Origin: Pseudoalteromonas sp. H105
Lineage (GTDB): Bacteria > Pseudomonadota > Gammaproteobacteria > Enterobacterales > Alteromonadaceae
NCBI RefSeq assembly: GCF_001469215.1
Contig: NZ_LOFH01000008.1
Location: forward strand, 62,001-126,000
Length of the DNA stretch: 64,000 nucleotides
Direction: 5' to 3'
Made by a program: the position numbers and the translations under genes. Below, in pieces: positions 1 to 8,863 of the stretch (the stretch's first letter is position 1; each line of letters begins with the position of its first letter). The notes beneath the pieces were generated by a model, which saw nothing but the letters and a program-made list of their open reading frames with translations, was not told the origin of the DNA and did no database searches.

Positions 1-688
1 TTACTTCGTTGCGTTCGTTGCGGTAGCGTGTGTCACCTTTTAAAATCGCAAGCTCAACATTTGCAGCTGGTTTACCATCTTTCAATAATTGAAAGCGTGC
101 TTCTTCACCAACAAATAAATCATTTGGGTGAGTTGGGCCACTGATCTCTAAACCGCTACCTAGTAGGGCTGGCTTAGATGTGCCGTTACGGCTAACAAAA
201 GTATCAACAGTTGAGAATGACTTCATGGTTCTGATCTCTTTTGCACCGGCTGGAATGTCTTTGCTATTTTTAGGGCCAAATACGCGGCTACGCTCGCCTT
301 GCGCATCTTTGTAAAAAGTCATTATGCGCGGCTCACGTTTCATAGCGATATGATAAGTGCCTTCATCAGCTAATTTTACTGCTGCTGAGTTTTTACGTTG
401 TAAGTAGTAGGCGCGAATTCTATCACTTACCAGCTCACCATTAGGGTCAAGAGCCATGATCAGGTTATCGTCATACTCTGCCCCTTTTTGTTTTGGGCGA
501 TACGCTTTATCAGCAGAAAAAATTTCGTTAGAGATACTGGCATCGATCATTACATAATGCGCTTTATCACCAGATAGCGATGTATGCGAAGGCACTAACC
601 ACTGTGCATGGGCACTTGCATAGCTAGAGGCAAGGGCGGTTAATGTTAGCGCGCCAACAAGAGCGCTTTTAAGTAAATTGGTTTTCAT
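1..688 (-). CDS. DUF4198 domain-containing periplasmic protein (3' end cut by window)
   Basis: The reading frame is open from an ATG at 688 to the window edge, so the C-terminus is missing. The N-terminus (MKTNLLKSALVGALTLTALA, then SSYASAHA) is a clear Sec signal peptide. The mature part begins HAQWLVPSHTSLSG and later contains GLEISGPTHPNDLFVGE, which fit DUF4198, a periplasmic beta-sandwich family often found with metal-uptake and TonB-receptor loci. It is the last gene of a minus-strand cluster with a DUF2271 protein and a PepSY membrane protein behind a Fur-like box, so a role in iron or other metal handling is inferred. No catalytic residues are known to me for this family. Confidence 0.8.
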   Translation of the reverse strand, partial: MKTNLLKSALVGALTLTALASSYASAHAQWLVPSHTSLSGDKAHYVMIDASISNEIFSADKAYRPKQKGAEYDDNLIMALDPNGELVSDRIRAYYLQRKNSAAVKLADEGTYHIAMKREPRIMTFYKDAQGERSRVFGPKNSKDIPAGAKEIRTMKSFSTVDTFVSRNGTSKPALLGSGLEISGPTHPNDLFVGEEARFQLLKDGKPAANVELAILKGDTRYRNERNEV

Positions 689-743
689 GATCTTTCCTTA
701 TTTAAATAATGTATAAGCATTTTTTACTTGCTAGTTATTGCTG

Positions 744-1247
744 TTATTTGGCTTTGATCGTGATGAAGCTCTCAGAGAATTCTTTTTTGCCTGCAATAGT
801 CATTTTTCCATCTTCGCTTAAATCCAGTGCCATTCGTTTATAATCTCTGCCACCTTCTTCGCGCACTACTTCTAAATTAAGTAGGTATTTACCTGCGATG
901 ACAGGATTTCCTTCGAGGTCTTTGCCATTCCAGTTAATTGTGTAGCTGCCTGGGCGTTTTGTTGCGCCTGTTACACCGTCAAAATTAGCATCGCTTTTAC
1001 CTGCTTTACGCCACCATTGGCGTAAGTCTTTAAACCATTCAGCTTTCTCTACCCATAGTGCAACAGTGGTCACATGTTTACGTTGCGGGGTTTCAAGCCA
1101 CACTGCCACATATGGGCGGTGATAAGGTTGTATATCGAGATCAGGCAAGGTGAGTTCTATTTCGAGCTCTGCTGCGTTGGTATTTGATTGAAACAAAGCA
1201 GCCATAAATATTAGTATTGCACTGCATAACGTATTAATTTTTAACAT
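744..1247 (-). CDS. DUF2271 domain-containing periplasmic protein
   Basis: About 167 aa. The start MLKINTLCSAILIFMAALFQ is chosen because it opens a signal peptide ending near SNTNAAE, has AAGGAGTG just upstream, and overlaps the stop codon of the upstream PepSY gene (TAATG, 1 nt). An earlier in-frame Met would lie inside that gene. The mature protein (ELEIELTLPDLDIQPYHRPY, VAVWLETP, later GSYTINWNGKDLEGN) resembles DUF2271, a FlgD-like beta-sandwich family usually adjacent to PepSY proteins. Translational coupling to the PepSY gene suggests they act together in the cell envelope. The biochemical function is unknown to me. Confidence 0.82.
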   Translation of the reverse strand: MLKINTLCSAILIFMAALFQSNTNAAELEIELTLPDLDIQPYHRPYVAVWLETPQRKHVTTVALWVEKAEWFKDLRQWWRKAGKSDANFDGVTGATKRPGSYTINWNGKDLEGNPVIAGKYLLNLEVVREEGGRDYKRMALDLSEDGKMTIAGKKEFSESFITIKAK

Positions 1248-1879
1248 TAAGACACTCCTTTTAGTTGTGGAACCCAGCATAAATAAATGACGGCAGGTGT
1301 TGCGATTCCAAGCACCGTTAGCCATATTCCGACTAAGCGTTTTTTTCTATTTTGAAATAAAATAATCATGCCGGTGATAGCAAATAGAATCATTAACGCG
1401 GCAGAAATATCAATAACCCAGCTCCATGCTTCACCAGTGTGACGGCCTTTATGTAAGTCACCCATTAGGCTTAACAAACCACCGGTTTGATATTCAAGAT
1501 TGAGTTCTCCACTCATAAAATCAATTTCAGCAAAGGCAAAGCCGGCAGGGAGTGGGTAGTCGAGCATGACTAGCGCATCTTCTTTTTCCCAATCGATACT
1601 TTTAACCTGTGTTAAGCCATGCTCTGCGGCTAAATAGGCCTCTATTTCAGGATAAAGAGTGGGAAGGGCATTAATATTGTGTGCGGCTTTAGTTATCAAA
1701 GCGTTGGGCAATGCGATGGTTTGATGGCCATCTGTTTTGTCGTCTTTAAGCCAATCGACATGATTTAATACAATGCCGCTGATACAGAACAAAATAAGTA
1801 AAAATAACAAGGCAGTAGAAAGATAAATATGCAGCATGCGACTGATACCGTATATCGCACGTTTATTAAAAAATGGCAT
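1247..1879 (-). CDS. PepSY-associated transmembrane protein
   Basis: About 210 aa. The start at MPFFNKRAIYGISRMLHIYL is preferred over an upstream in-frame Met because the upstream stretch overlaps a Fur-like operator. It has an N-terminal TM helix with a histidine (RMLHIYLSTALLFLLILFCI), a periplasmic PepSY-like stretch containing GFAFAEIDFMSGEL, a GDLHKGRHTGEAWSWVID segment with conserved histidines, and two more C-terminal TM helices. This matches the PepSY_TM family of small membrane proteins, some of which act as ferric-siderophore reductases or electron carriers. It heads an operon with DUF2271 and DUF4198 genes. The Fur-like box at 1907-1925 suggests expression when iron is scarce. Confidence 0.82.
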   Translation of the reverse strand: MPFFNKRAIYGISRMLHIYLSTALLFLLILFCISGIVLNHVDWLKDDKTDGHQTIALPNALITKAAHNINALPTLYPEIEAYLAAEHGLTQVKSIDWEKEDALVMLDYPLPAGFAFAEIDFMSGELNLEYQTGGLLSLMGDLHKGRHTGEAWSWVIDISAALMILFAITGMIILFQNRKKRLVGIWLTVLGIATPAVIYLCWVPQLKGVS

Positions 1880-1906
1880 AGACAACAAAGTAAAAGTAAT
1901 TGGTTT

Positions 1907-1925
1907 GTATATGATAATGATTTGT
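1907..1925 (-). promoter_or_regulatory. Fur-like box upstream of the PepSY gene
   Basis: The 19-bp site holds ATGATAATGATT, matching 12 of 19 positions of the classical Fur consensus GATAATGATAATCATTATC and 11 of 13 in its central part. It lies 28-46 bp before the ATG at 1879, where Fur binding would block transcription of the PepSY-DUF2271-DUF4198 cluster. Binding is inferred from sequence only. Confidence 0.6.
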
Positions 1926-1954
1926 ATTAACCATAACAACAAAATTTACGAAGT

Positions 1955-2350
1955 TTACATTTCTGGTATGCGAGAAGGGCGTGTTAGTAGATAAGCCATG
2001 ACGGCTAACTCAATCATTGCAACAAGGGCAATAACCCAACTGGGTGGTGTGCTTATAACTAAAATAACAAAGCCGGCAAACATGCCTAAACCTGCGTACC
2101 ATTTGGCTTTTAATGGCACGACTTTATGGCTGTGCCAATGGCGCAAGGTTACGCCATAACGAGGGTGTTCAAGTAACCAAGTCGCAAGCTTTGGCGATGA
2201 ACGTGTAAAACACGCCAGCGCTAAAATAAAGAAAATAGTGGTGGGCATAACAGGTAATAAAATACCAATAATCCCCAAACCAACTAAGGCTAACCCCAAT
2301 AGTTGGTATCCCGTATTTTTATATGCGACTAAAGCGACCTTTAAATTCAT
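1955..2350 (-). CDS. YbaN/DUF454 family inner-membrane protein
   Basis: 131 aa. It shows the DUF454 pattern: a first TM helix (LLGLALVGLGIIGILLPVMP), the conserved TTIFFILALACFTRSSP segment, an amphipathic HPRYG..LRHWH stretch, and a C-terminal TM pair. The ATG overlaps the stop codon of the heme oxygenase gene by 4 nt (ATGA), so the two are translationally coupled. DUF454 proteins are often next to heme oxygenase or iron genes in proteobacteria, but their function is not established. Membership of the heme-uptake operon is inferred from spacing and strand. Confidence 0.85.
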   Translation of the reverse strand: MNLKVALVAYKNTGYQLLGLALVGLGIIGILLPVMPTTIFFILALACFTRSSPKLATWLLEHPRYGVTLRHWHSHKVVPLKAKWYAGLGMFAGFVILVISTPPSWVIALVAMIELAVMAYLLTRPSRIPEM

Positions 2351-2931
2351 GAATAGACATGTGCCTGAAAAAGTTGGAATCGAGTAAATGCTTGGCGTGC
2401 ACCATTGATCAGCGCGCGTTCTTGCAAGTCATTTAACTCAATATCATCAATTAATTGTACTAGGTGACGCCATGCACTGCCACGTCCAGCGCCGGGGCCT
2501 GCTAAGTAATGAGCGCCGTGCTCTTTTGTTAACTGTAGCCTAGCTTGCGCTTGTTTGCCTAACATTGCGGCGCCCACTTTTGAGCCTTCAACCACATAAA
2601 GCCAACCTAACGCGGTTGCTAAGTCGGTATCGTTGCTGATTAAGGGAGTAAAGGAAGTGTGAGGTATTGGGTGCTCAACATCACAAAAGTCTTGCTCAAG
2701 CATGCTCAATCGTCGACGAGTGGGTAAATCTTCAATGATCATATTTAATTCGCTGTGCTCATAAAGCGCCGCAACATCATTTAAAAAGTAATATTGCAGT
2801 GTTAAAAACTGAATATAGTTCTGTGTGTTTGCAAATGGGTCTTTAACCATAATGCTTTTATCAATATTATTGTGTACATCGGCAGTAGCAAGTTTTAAAT
2901 TTTGCGCACGAGAAGGGGCGATGGTCGTCAT
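2347..2931 (-). CDS. Biliverdin-producing heme oxygenase
   Basis: About 194 aa. The start MTTIAPSRAQNLKLATADVH is chosen because GGAGC lies 5 nt upstream; an earlier in-frame Met has no such site. Heme oxygenases open heme to biliverdin, CO and iron in the cytoplasm. The conserved proximal-histidine context (ATADVHNNIDKS) is at the N-terminus, and the distal-helix glycines appear in LGWLYVVEGSKVGAAML and GAGRGSAWRHL. Length fits bacterial HemO/BphO-type enzymes. It follows a TonB-dependent receptor on the same strand and overlaps the ybaN-like gene, giving a plausible path from heme import to iron release. A DUF3050-like relative is less likely. Confidence 0.87.
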   Translation of the reverse strand: MTTIAPSRAQNLKLATADVHNNIDKSIMVKDPFANTQNYIQFLTLQYYFLNDVAALYEHSELNMIIEDLPTRRRLSMLEQDFCDVEHPIPHTSFTPLISNDTDLATALGWLYVVEGSKVGAAMLGKQAQARLQLTKEHGAHYLAGPGAGRGSAWRHLVQLIDDIELNDLQERALINGARQAFTRFQLFQAHVYS

Positions 2932-3020
2932 GAATGCTCCAAAAAGTAGTTGCACTGAGTGAGCTATATCACTCAGTGCGGGTTTATGATCTTAATTAGA
3001 TTTTTTGAAATTACCGAGAC

Positions 3021-5741
3021 TTAAAATTTGAACTCAAAGCCTATTGAAATGGTTTGGCCTGGCTCAGGCATTGCCACGATAGAGCCGGTCGAGACTTTAT
3101 ATTGATCGGTTAAATTAGTGATGGCGATATTGCCTGTGATGTCGTCACTAAAAGTGTAATCAAAATAAAAGTCTAGCTGGTAACCTGCTGGAATATACTC
3201 TAGTGCGGTGACACCGGTGCCTGATAAAAAGCCACCCGGATGATGTTTTTCTGTGTGCTTTTTATAGGTGAAGCCAGTATCGATAGCATCGTTAAAGAGT
3301 TTAGTACCAACAATGGCTATGTAGCTTTTCTCAGGTGGTACACGCAGTGGCGTTAAACTACCCGCAAAGCCACCGCTATTACAAGTCTCGACGTCTGCAG
3401 CCTGTGCCATCAGACTCGAACACATTTCTACATTCGAATACTTGGTATAAGACAACTTGCTGTAGAACAAGTCGCTCTGGTAGTAAATGCCCAACTCTGT
3501 ACCGGGTAACTCGAACTTGTCATAGTTTGTGAAAGTAAATTTTTGATCCCAAGCTGGCTTACCAGGCTTAGGTAAAAAGCCCGTTGCTAACATATTTTCA
3601 ATATTGGTGTAGAAGTACTCTGCGGATAAAACCAGTTTATCGCCATTTTGCATTAAATTAGTGAATTCACTCTCGATACCAATATCATAAGATTTTGTTT
3701 TTTCAGGGGTGATAGGGTAATCACTCGAGTAAGAAAACACTTCTCCTGATACTGTTGTTTCATACAAATTTGGCATTCTGTAAGCGTTACTGTATTTTGC
3801 TTTAATCGCGGTGTTATCAAGCAGGTGATATTTTGCTTGCAGGGTAAAATCGGTTTTACCATCAAATTTTAGGGTGTTCTCATCCTGATAATCTCGGTTT
3901 ACAGAATCATGGTGGTTAAGGTTTAAAGCCAGCTCAATTGGTGCGAGATCTATTTGCGCATTGGCAAAAATAGCACGCTTAGTTTGTTCACCGTTTCGCG
4001 ATGTTGATCTGAGTTTAAAGTCTGTCGGTTGCCAATCGCGTTTAAAGTTATCTTGCCAATCTTTATGCGGAGAAAGTGTTTCGGTTTGCCAAGATAAACC
4101 ATAAGTCAGTGTGATTGGTTTGTTTGCAACAGCAAAAGCCGACGCATTTAACACGCTTACACCATGGCGTTTATTATTAACGCGATGAAAATATTGTCCG
4201 GCATTTTGACCTAGGGTACTGCCAAGGGAATTATATTGCTGTAAGCGGGCACTGGTGCGCCATACATTTACACTGAGATCGACTAGCGCATTATTACTAG
4301 GAACAAAGCGATAATGTGCACTGGCACTGTTTACCAGTGCTGAGCCCGGCTGCCATTGTGGCATGGTTTCAACACCTTCTGGAATTTCTTCTGACATCCA
4401 TTGGTCTTCACCATTTTCGTCTGTCTCTTTCCAAAACTTTGTGTCGCCAGCGCGTTGCTTATACCAATAAGACGCAAGCATTTCCCCAGCTTCTTGCTTA
4501 TGAAAACGGGTGTTTACTTCAAGCGATTGCTCGTCAGTGAACTCGTAAGTTAGTTTGGCAAGATATGAGTCACTTTCAAAGCTAGTGTTTACCACTTCAC
4601 CGTTTTGATTCACCGGAGGCGGAATTAACACAATATAAGGTATTTCGTCATATTTCCCAGCTTCGGTTTTTGAAGGTTCCCAGCGAATGTATTCTTTTTC
4701 TTCAACAAACTCTTCAAAACCATTTGAACCCGCAAAATAGTTGCCGACCTTTTTCTTGCTGTAAGCCAGTACGGCCTTTAGATTGTCTTGCTCGTACGCG
4801 GTTGCAAGAGTAAAGCCGCCGCCAGCAAAATCTAAGGTATCATTGTCATTGCTTACTTCGTAATAGCTTTGTAGCCCAAAGCTCTCTGGTACATCTGGTG
4901 TATGGTTATTGTTATGGGTGTTTACTTTAACCAGCGCGCCAAATTGCTCGCCGCTTTTTAAAATGTCTTGAGTATCTAGTGTGCGAATACTCACCATGCC
5001 GCCAATTGCACCTGAACTAAATGGTGACGCTTTTGCAGAAGCGCCTTTTTCGATATTTACTTTGCTGATCAGGTTTGAGTCGATATAGGTTCTGTCAGAT
5101 GTGCCCATATAACCTCGGTTGGTATGGGTTGACTGCAAACTGCCATCTATAAAGATCGGAACACGACCTTCACCTTGCACACCTCGAATACCAATGTCCA
5201 ATGCTCCAGCTTCATTGCGCAGGTTGTTCGCTTCGATACCTGCAAAGCTAGAGAAGAGATCTGAGTTTGATAAACCTTTGGTACGAGCTATTTGCTCGCG
5301 GTGCATATGTAATCTATCTCCTTTGACTTCAATTACTTCAATATCTTGTTGCGAGCTGTTGGCGCCATCAGCCACAAAGCTTGTTTGTCTTTTATGGTTT
5401 GAAGAAGTCTGTGTGCTTACAGCCGCTTCAATGATGATGTTATTGTCGATAATACGCGCGGTTAAATTGCTATTTCGCAGGGCCAACTCTAGCGCTTGGT
5501 TTAAGCTAATTTCACCTTGAAGTGCAGGTGCTTGTAGGCCATTTAACAGTTTTGCATCTGCGATTAAGTTCATGCTCGCGGCTTTGGCAACTTGAGTCAG
5601 AGTATGGCTCATAGGCTGTTTTACAAGGTTAAATTCATATAATGAAAGCTGATTCTGTGCAGCAGCTGGCAGGCTTAAGCTCAGAGCGAGCGTGAATACA
5701 AGGGGAGTGAGTCGTGTGTTTAGTACAGAGCGAGTTCTCAT
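3021..5741 (-). CDS. TonB-dependent receptor with STN signalling domain, probably for heme
   Basis: 906 aa. Signal peptide to about residue 28 (LSLSLPAAAQ), then an STN domain (about 30-105; LSLYEFNLVKQPMSHTLTQV) that in transducer receptors talks to a FecR-type anti-sigma factor, a TonB-box-like DIEVIEVKG near 130, a plug domain with the motif IDGSLQSTHTNRGYMGTSDR, and a 22-strand-type barrel ending in GFEFKF with the C-terminal Phe of outer-membrane proteins. YRMPNLYET resembles the FRAP/NPNL region of heme receptors. FecI/FecR-type genes lie directly upstream and heme oxygenase downstream, so heme or a hemophore (HasR-like) is the likely ligand. The substrate is inferred, not shown. Confidence 0.85.
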   Translation of the reverse strand: MRTRSVLNTRLTPLVFTLALSLSLPAAAQNQLSLYEFNLVKQPMSHTLTQVAKAASMNLIADAKLLNGLQAPALQGEISLNQALELALRNSNLTARIIDNNIIIEAAVSTQTSSNHKRQTSFVADGANSSQQDIEVIEVKGDRLHMHREQIARTKGLSNSDLFSSFAGIEANNLRNEAGALDIGIRGVQGEGRVPIFIDGSLQSTHTNRGYMGTSDRTYIDSNLISKVNIEKGASAKASPFSSGAIGGMVSIRTLDTQDILKSGEQFGALVKVNTHNNNHTPDVPESFGLQSYYEVSNDNDTLDFAGGGFTLATAYEQDNLKAVLAYSKKKVGNYFAGSNGFEEFVEEKEYIRWEPSKTEAGKYDEIPYIVLIPPPVNQNGEVVNTSFESDSYLAKLTYEFTDEQSLEVNTRFHKQEAGEMLASYWYKQRAGDTKFWKETDENGEDQWMSEEIPEGVETMPQWQPGSALVNSASAHYRFVPSNNALVDLSVNVWRTSARLQQYNSLGSTLGQNAGQYFHRVNNKRHGVSVLNASAFAVANKPITLTYGLSWQTETLSPHKDWQDNFKRDWQPTDFKLRSTSRNGEQTKRAIFANAQIDLAPIELALNLNHHDSVNRDYQDENTLKFDGKTDFTLQAKYHLLDNTAIKAKYSNAYRMPNLYETTVSGEVFSYSSDYPITPEKTKSYDIGIESEFTNLMQNGDKLVLSAEYFYTNIENMLATGFLPKPGKPAWDQKFTFTNYDKFELPGTELGIYYQSDLFYSKLSYTKYSNVEMCSSLMAQAADVETCNSGGFAGSLTPLRVPPEKSYIAIVGTKLFNDAIDTGFTYKKHTEKHHPGGFLSGTGVTALEYIPAGYQLDFYFDYTFSDDITGNIAITNLTDQYKVSTGSIVAMPEPGQTISIGFEFKF

Positions 5742-5775
5742 TTTTATACGTCCAAATAAATTACCTATTATTAAA

Positions 5776-5793
5776 ACGAATGAGAATGAGAAC
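5776..5793 (-). promoter_or_regulatory. Fur-like box upstream of the heme receptor
   Basis: Three hexamers in a row on the + strand (ACGAAT GAGAAT GAGAAC) resemble GATAAT repeats recognised by Fur, matching 12 of 18 positions. The site lies in the 82-bp gap between the fecR-like stop and the receptor start, suggesting that the receptor has its own iron-controlled promoter besides the sigma factor route. Confidence 0.5.
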
Positions 5794-5823
5794 TCCTCAA
5801 TAAATTTTTAAAGTTTTTTTGAT

Positions 5824-6792
5824 TTAATTTCGTTTGCTTATAATTAAATGATTATTCAGGTTTTTAACTTCAACAGGCAAAGCGTGTGGTAACAAGGTTA
5901 CGAAGTTTTCTAACTCTGAAACCAAAAAAGTGCCTGATATAGTTAACTCGTCATGAGATTTAGTTGCTAAGGTGTAACTAAAATCATGATGACGATTGAA
6001 GGTTTCAAGCGCTTCATTAAGCGGAGTGTTATCAAACATTAAGCGGCCTTTTTTAAACGCATCGACATGCGTGCTCTCAGGGTCAAATTTGCTTATTACC
6101 ATACCAGAAGCATAAATAGTCGCTACGTCACCTTTGCTTAGCTCAATACGTTCGCGCTGGTTTTGTATGCTTACTCGCCCATGTTCAACCATAACTCGTG
6201 TACTATGAGATTTTTTATCCACCGAAAAGCGCGTACCTAAAACGGTAATTGTACTGTTACCAGTATCTATCACAAAAGGCCGGGCTTTATCGTTTGCAAC
6301 ATCAAACACTACACGGCCTTTGAGGAGTTTATTCATTCTTTTATCGCTATCGAAATTAGCAGAAATAGACGATTTCGCATCGAGTGTGAGCGTACTCTGA
6401 TCTGGTAATTCGATCTCTGTGATTTCTCCACGTTTTGTTTGATAACTGGCTTGAAAGGAAGCAGAGTTTAACGAGGTTGACCAGTTTAGATAACCAAACA
6501 TGCAAACACACAGTAGCGCAAAACATGCAGCCATCGCCCAAGGGTTTTTGCTCGGGTTTCTGGTTGATTGATTTGGTCTAGTGGTGGTTTGCTCAAGGCA
6601 TTGAATGTCTTGCTTAGAGAGTTGCGACAATAAATGTTCTACTTGCTGACTTTCTTGGTAAGCGAGTAAATGTTTACGGTCTGCACCAAGCCAATGCTGT
6701 AAGGCGCGTGCTTGTTCATGCGTTAGTCCTTGTTTTTCTGATGCTAGCCAATGATCCACTTGCTGTTGAATGATTAAATTTTGACGGTCCAT
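5824..6792 (-). CDS. FecR-type anti-sigma factor
   Basis: 322 aa. The N-terminal cytoplasmic part (about 1-80) has the DUF4880 pattern (QQQVDHWLASEKQGLTHEQA). One TM helix follows around 88-105 (WAMAACFALLCVCMFGYLNW). The periplasmic FecR domain contains GEITEIELPDQSTLTLDAKS and later GRVSIQNQRERIELSKGDVA, and a C-terminal STN-like piece (PLNEALETFNRHHDFSYTL) follows. It would receive the ligand signal from the STN domain of the receptor and release the sigma factor. It lies 10 bp after the sigma gene and 82 bp before the receptor. Confidence 0.93.
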   Translation of the reverse strand: MDRQNLIIQQQVDHWLASEKQGLTHEQARALQHWLGADRKHLLAYQESQQVEHLLSQLSKQDIQCLEQTTTRPNQSTRNPSKNPWAMAACFALLCVCMFGYLNWSTSLNSASFQASYQTKRGEITEIELPDQSTLTLDAKSSISANFDSDKRMNKLLKGRVVFDVANDKARPFVIDTGNSTITVLGTRFSVDKKSHSTRVMVEHGRVSIQNQRERIELSKGDVATIYASGMVISKFDPESTHVDAFKKGRLMFDNTPLNEALETFNRHHDFSYTLATKSHDELTISGTFLVSELENFVTLLPHALPVEVKNLNNHLIISKRN

Positions 6793-6802
6793 TTCGTTTC
6801 TC

Positions 6803-7321
6803 TTATTGTTTTTTTAATTCACTGCGGCAAGCAAGCATCGCTACAGCGAGATGCTTTTCAACCATACTGACAGAAATACCCATTTGTTCAGCGATTTGTT
6901 TCTGGTTTAGGCTTTTAAATTTGTAGAGTACGAAGGCTTGTTTAGTTTTCTGAGGTAATTGCTCGATGCACCTATAAAGCAAATTCAGCTGCTGCTGGCT
7001 CGCTAATTTAGCTTCCGGTTCATAATCAGTCGGTGCAATTAACTCTTGCTCAACAGGGTCGGTCACGGCGTAATTACGGCGATAGTTATCAATAACGATG
7101 TGTTTAGCCGTTTTGAAAAATAAAGCCCGTTGCTCAGACGTATTATGCTCTGGGTTACGTTTACGGTAGCTCAATAAACGTGTGTACGCTTCTTGGACAA
7201 TGTTTTGCGCTTTATCTTTGCATCCAACCGAACGGGAGATATAACTTAATACTTCAGCGTAATAACGTTCCAAACAGCACCCATTTAAAGTTTCTAAAAA
7301 GGGGGCGGATACTAACGTCAA
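6803..7321 (-). CDS. FecI-type ECF sigma factor
   Basis: 172 aa. Sigma-70 region 2 is seen at about 20-85 (YAEVLSYISRSVGCKDKAQN, then IVQEAYTRLLSYRKR) and region 4 at about 115-165, with the helix-turn-helix NQKQIAEQMGISVSMVEKHL. No region 1 or 3, as expected for an ECF factor. In the FecIR scheme it directs RNA polymerase to the cognate receptor promoter once the anti-sigma factor is signalled by the occupied receptor. It is the first gene of the sigma/anti-sigma/receptor block. No autoregulatory Fur box was recognised just upstream. Confidence 0.93.
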   Translation of the reverse strand: MTLVSAPFLETLNGCCLERYYAEVLSYISRSVGCKDKAQNIVQEAYTRLLSYRKRNPEHNTSEQRALFFKTAKHIVIDNYRRNYAVTDPVEQELIAPTDYEPEAKLASQQQLNLLYRCIEQLPQKTKQAFVLYKFKSLNQKQIAEQMGISVSMVEKHLAVAMLACRSELKKQ

Positions 7322-7420
7322 TCTTCATTAATAACAATGGTTTTTATTTGCATTTGTTGAATTTAAAACGAAAGGCTTATATTTTCAGCCCAGTATGCTT
7401 ACTGGGCTGTAGCGCAATGA

Positions 7421-8743
7421 TTAGAAGTAATAGCCGACGTTTATGTTGAATCGACGTTCTGTTTCACTGCTATCACCCGCAGCAGAGCCACCTACAAAAG
7501 GTTGATTCTTAGCAAAGACATAATCAATGTAAGTGAATAAACCACCTGCGGCAATAGATACCCCCGTGACGTTCATCCATGTATCTTCAGTATTATCGGA
7601 TTTATCGTAAATGATGCCATAGTCATTATAAAATTGTAGTCCCGTTACTGGGCCCCATTCAACAGGCAAGCTATACGCTATATTGGCATTGGTCATCGTG
7701 GCTTGTGCGGCAATGCTGTCATAAAATGAATACGATCCGACTGCCATGCGGTTTGCGTTATCAACATTGTAATCATACTCACCATGTTGAAATTGTAAGT
7801 TCCATGCACCGAGGTTGCTATTAATGTGCATAGCCCATGCGTTATAGTCACCAGCTCGCTCTACGCCATCATGTAATCCGCCAGCCAGCGCTGAAAAGCC
7901 GATTTCAGTTTTGCCACCATCATGTTCAATATGGTACCCGTAACGGCCAGAAAAGGTATTATACTCGCCAAGTGGATTGCCTCCTTCTGCACCGGGATCC
8001 GCATACACACCTTCATCGACAGTTCTAAAGCCAACAACGTCGTAAGAATAGCGGTCACTGCGGTTATCAACGTAGCCATCGACGCCACCTAATTCATCAT
8101 TTTTAAAAAAACCTAAATCAAGTTGCCAGTTGTCGGCGATTTTACGCTTGAAGAGCACACCCATATCGTGATCATCTTCAAGGCCAATGTAATAAGTGGT
8201 ACCGAAGAAATAGTTATGAGAATTGTATGGCCAGTTGCCGAATGGCACTTTAGTAATACCCGCTTGGACTTGCCAGTCATCGGCAAAGTCATAAGCAGCA
8301 TACGCATACTTTACAGCGGTCATGTAATCAAAAAAGCGAATTTCTGCATTCAGCATAACGTCGCCTACATCACCAGAAAAATTCAGCCTGAAAATATCAA
8401 AGTCGTAATCACCACCACGATCTTTACTGTCTTCGTCATATGATGTGTGGCTGTAGTTGGTTCTTACGGCGCCGCCAACTTTAATACCTTGCGACTTTTT
8501 AGCAGGCTTAGCTTCAGCAATTAATTGCTCTTCAACTTTTTGCTGTTTCGCTATTTGCTGATCAATGGCTTGTTGTTGTTGTGTTGATTTTTGCTCAGCA
8601 GCATCCAGTTTTTGCTGTAGTTGCTGCATCTGTTGTTGCAGTAGTTTTAATTGAGCTTGCATGTCATCAATATCTGATGCATGGGAAAAAGTAGAAGTGC
8701 TGCCAAGCATGACTGCGAGGGCTAGCTTTGAAAGGTTAAACAT
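7421..8743 (-). CDS. Coiled-coil-anchored outer-membrane porin
   Basis: 440 aa. Signal peptide to about residue 22 (LGSTSTFSHA), then a Gln-rich coiled coil (about 25-75; LQQQMQQLQQKLDAAEQKST) that probably tethers the trimer to peptidoglycan, then a beta-barrel of alternating strands (GGAVRTNYSHTSYDEDS, AGITKVPFGNWPYNS) ending FNINVGYYF with a C-terminal Phe. The layout resembles the phosphate-selective porin O/P superfamily. Substrate cannot be read from the sequence. It is monocistronic, between the sigma factor gene and a MarR-type regulator. Confidence 0.8.
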   Translation of the reverse strand: MFNLSKLALAVMLGSTSTFSHASDIDDMQAQLKLLQQQMQQLQQKLDAAEQKSTQQQQAIDQQIAKQQKVEEQLIAEAKPAKKSQGIKVGGAVRTNYSHTSYDEDSKDRGGDYDFDIFRLNFSGDVGDVMLNAEIRFFDYMTAVKYAYAAYDFADDWQVQAGITKVPFGNWPYNSHNYFFGTTYYIGLEDDHDMGVLFKRKIADNWQLDLGFFKNDELGGVDGYVDNRSDRYSYDVVGFRTVDEGVYADPGAEGGNPLGEYNTFSGRYGYHIEHDGGKTEIGFSALAGGLHDGVERAGDYNAWAMHINSNLGAWNLQFQHGEYDYNVDNANRMAVGSYSFYDSIAAQATMTNANIAYSLPVEWGPVTGLQFYNDYGIIYDKSDNTEDTWMNVTGVSIAAGGLFTYIDYVFAKNQPFVGGSAAGDSSETERRFNINVGYYF

Positions 8744-8863
8744 AAGTCATCGCTAGTGTAAGTTCAGGTAATGCATAGGATAGATGAAATAACCCAATAA
8801 CCCAAGCTCAGTTAAAAATCACACAAGACGATGATACTATGAATGAAAGCCGCTAGCGGTTTA

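Noticed and set aside
5119..5520. A 133-codon + strand ORF inside the TonB receptor gene
   Set aside because: It is an antisense shadow of the conserved STN/plug region with no own signals.
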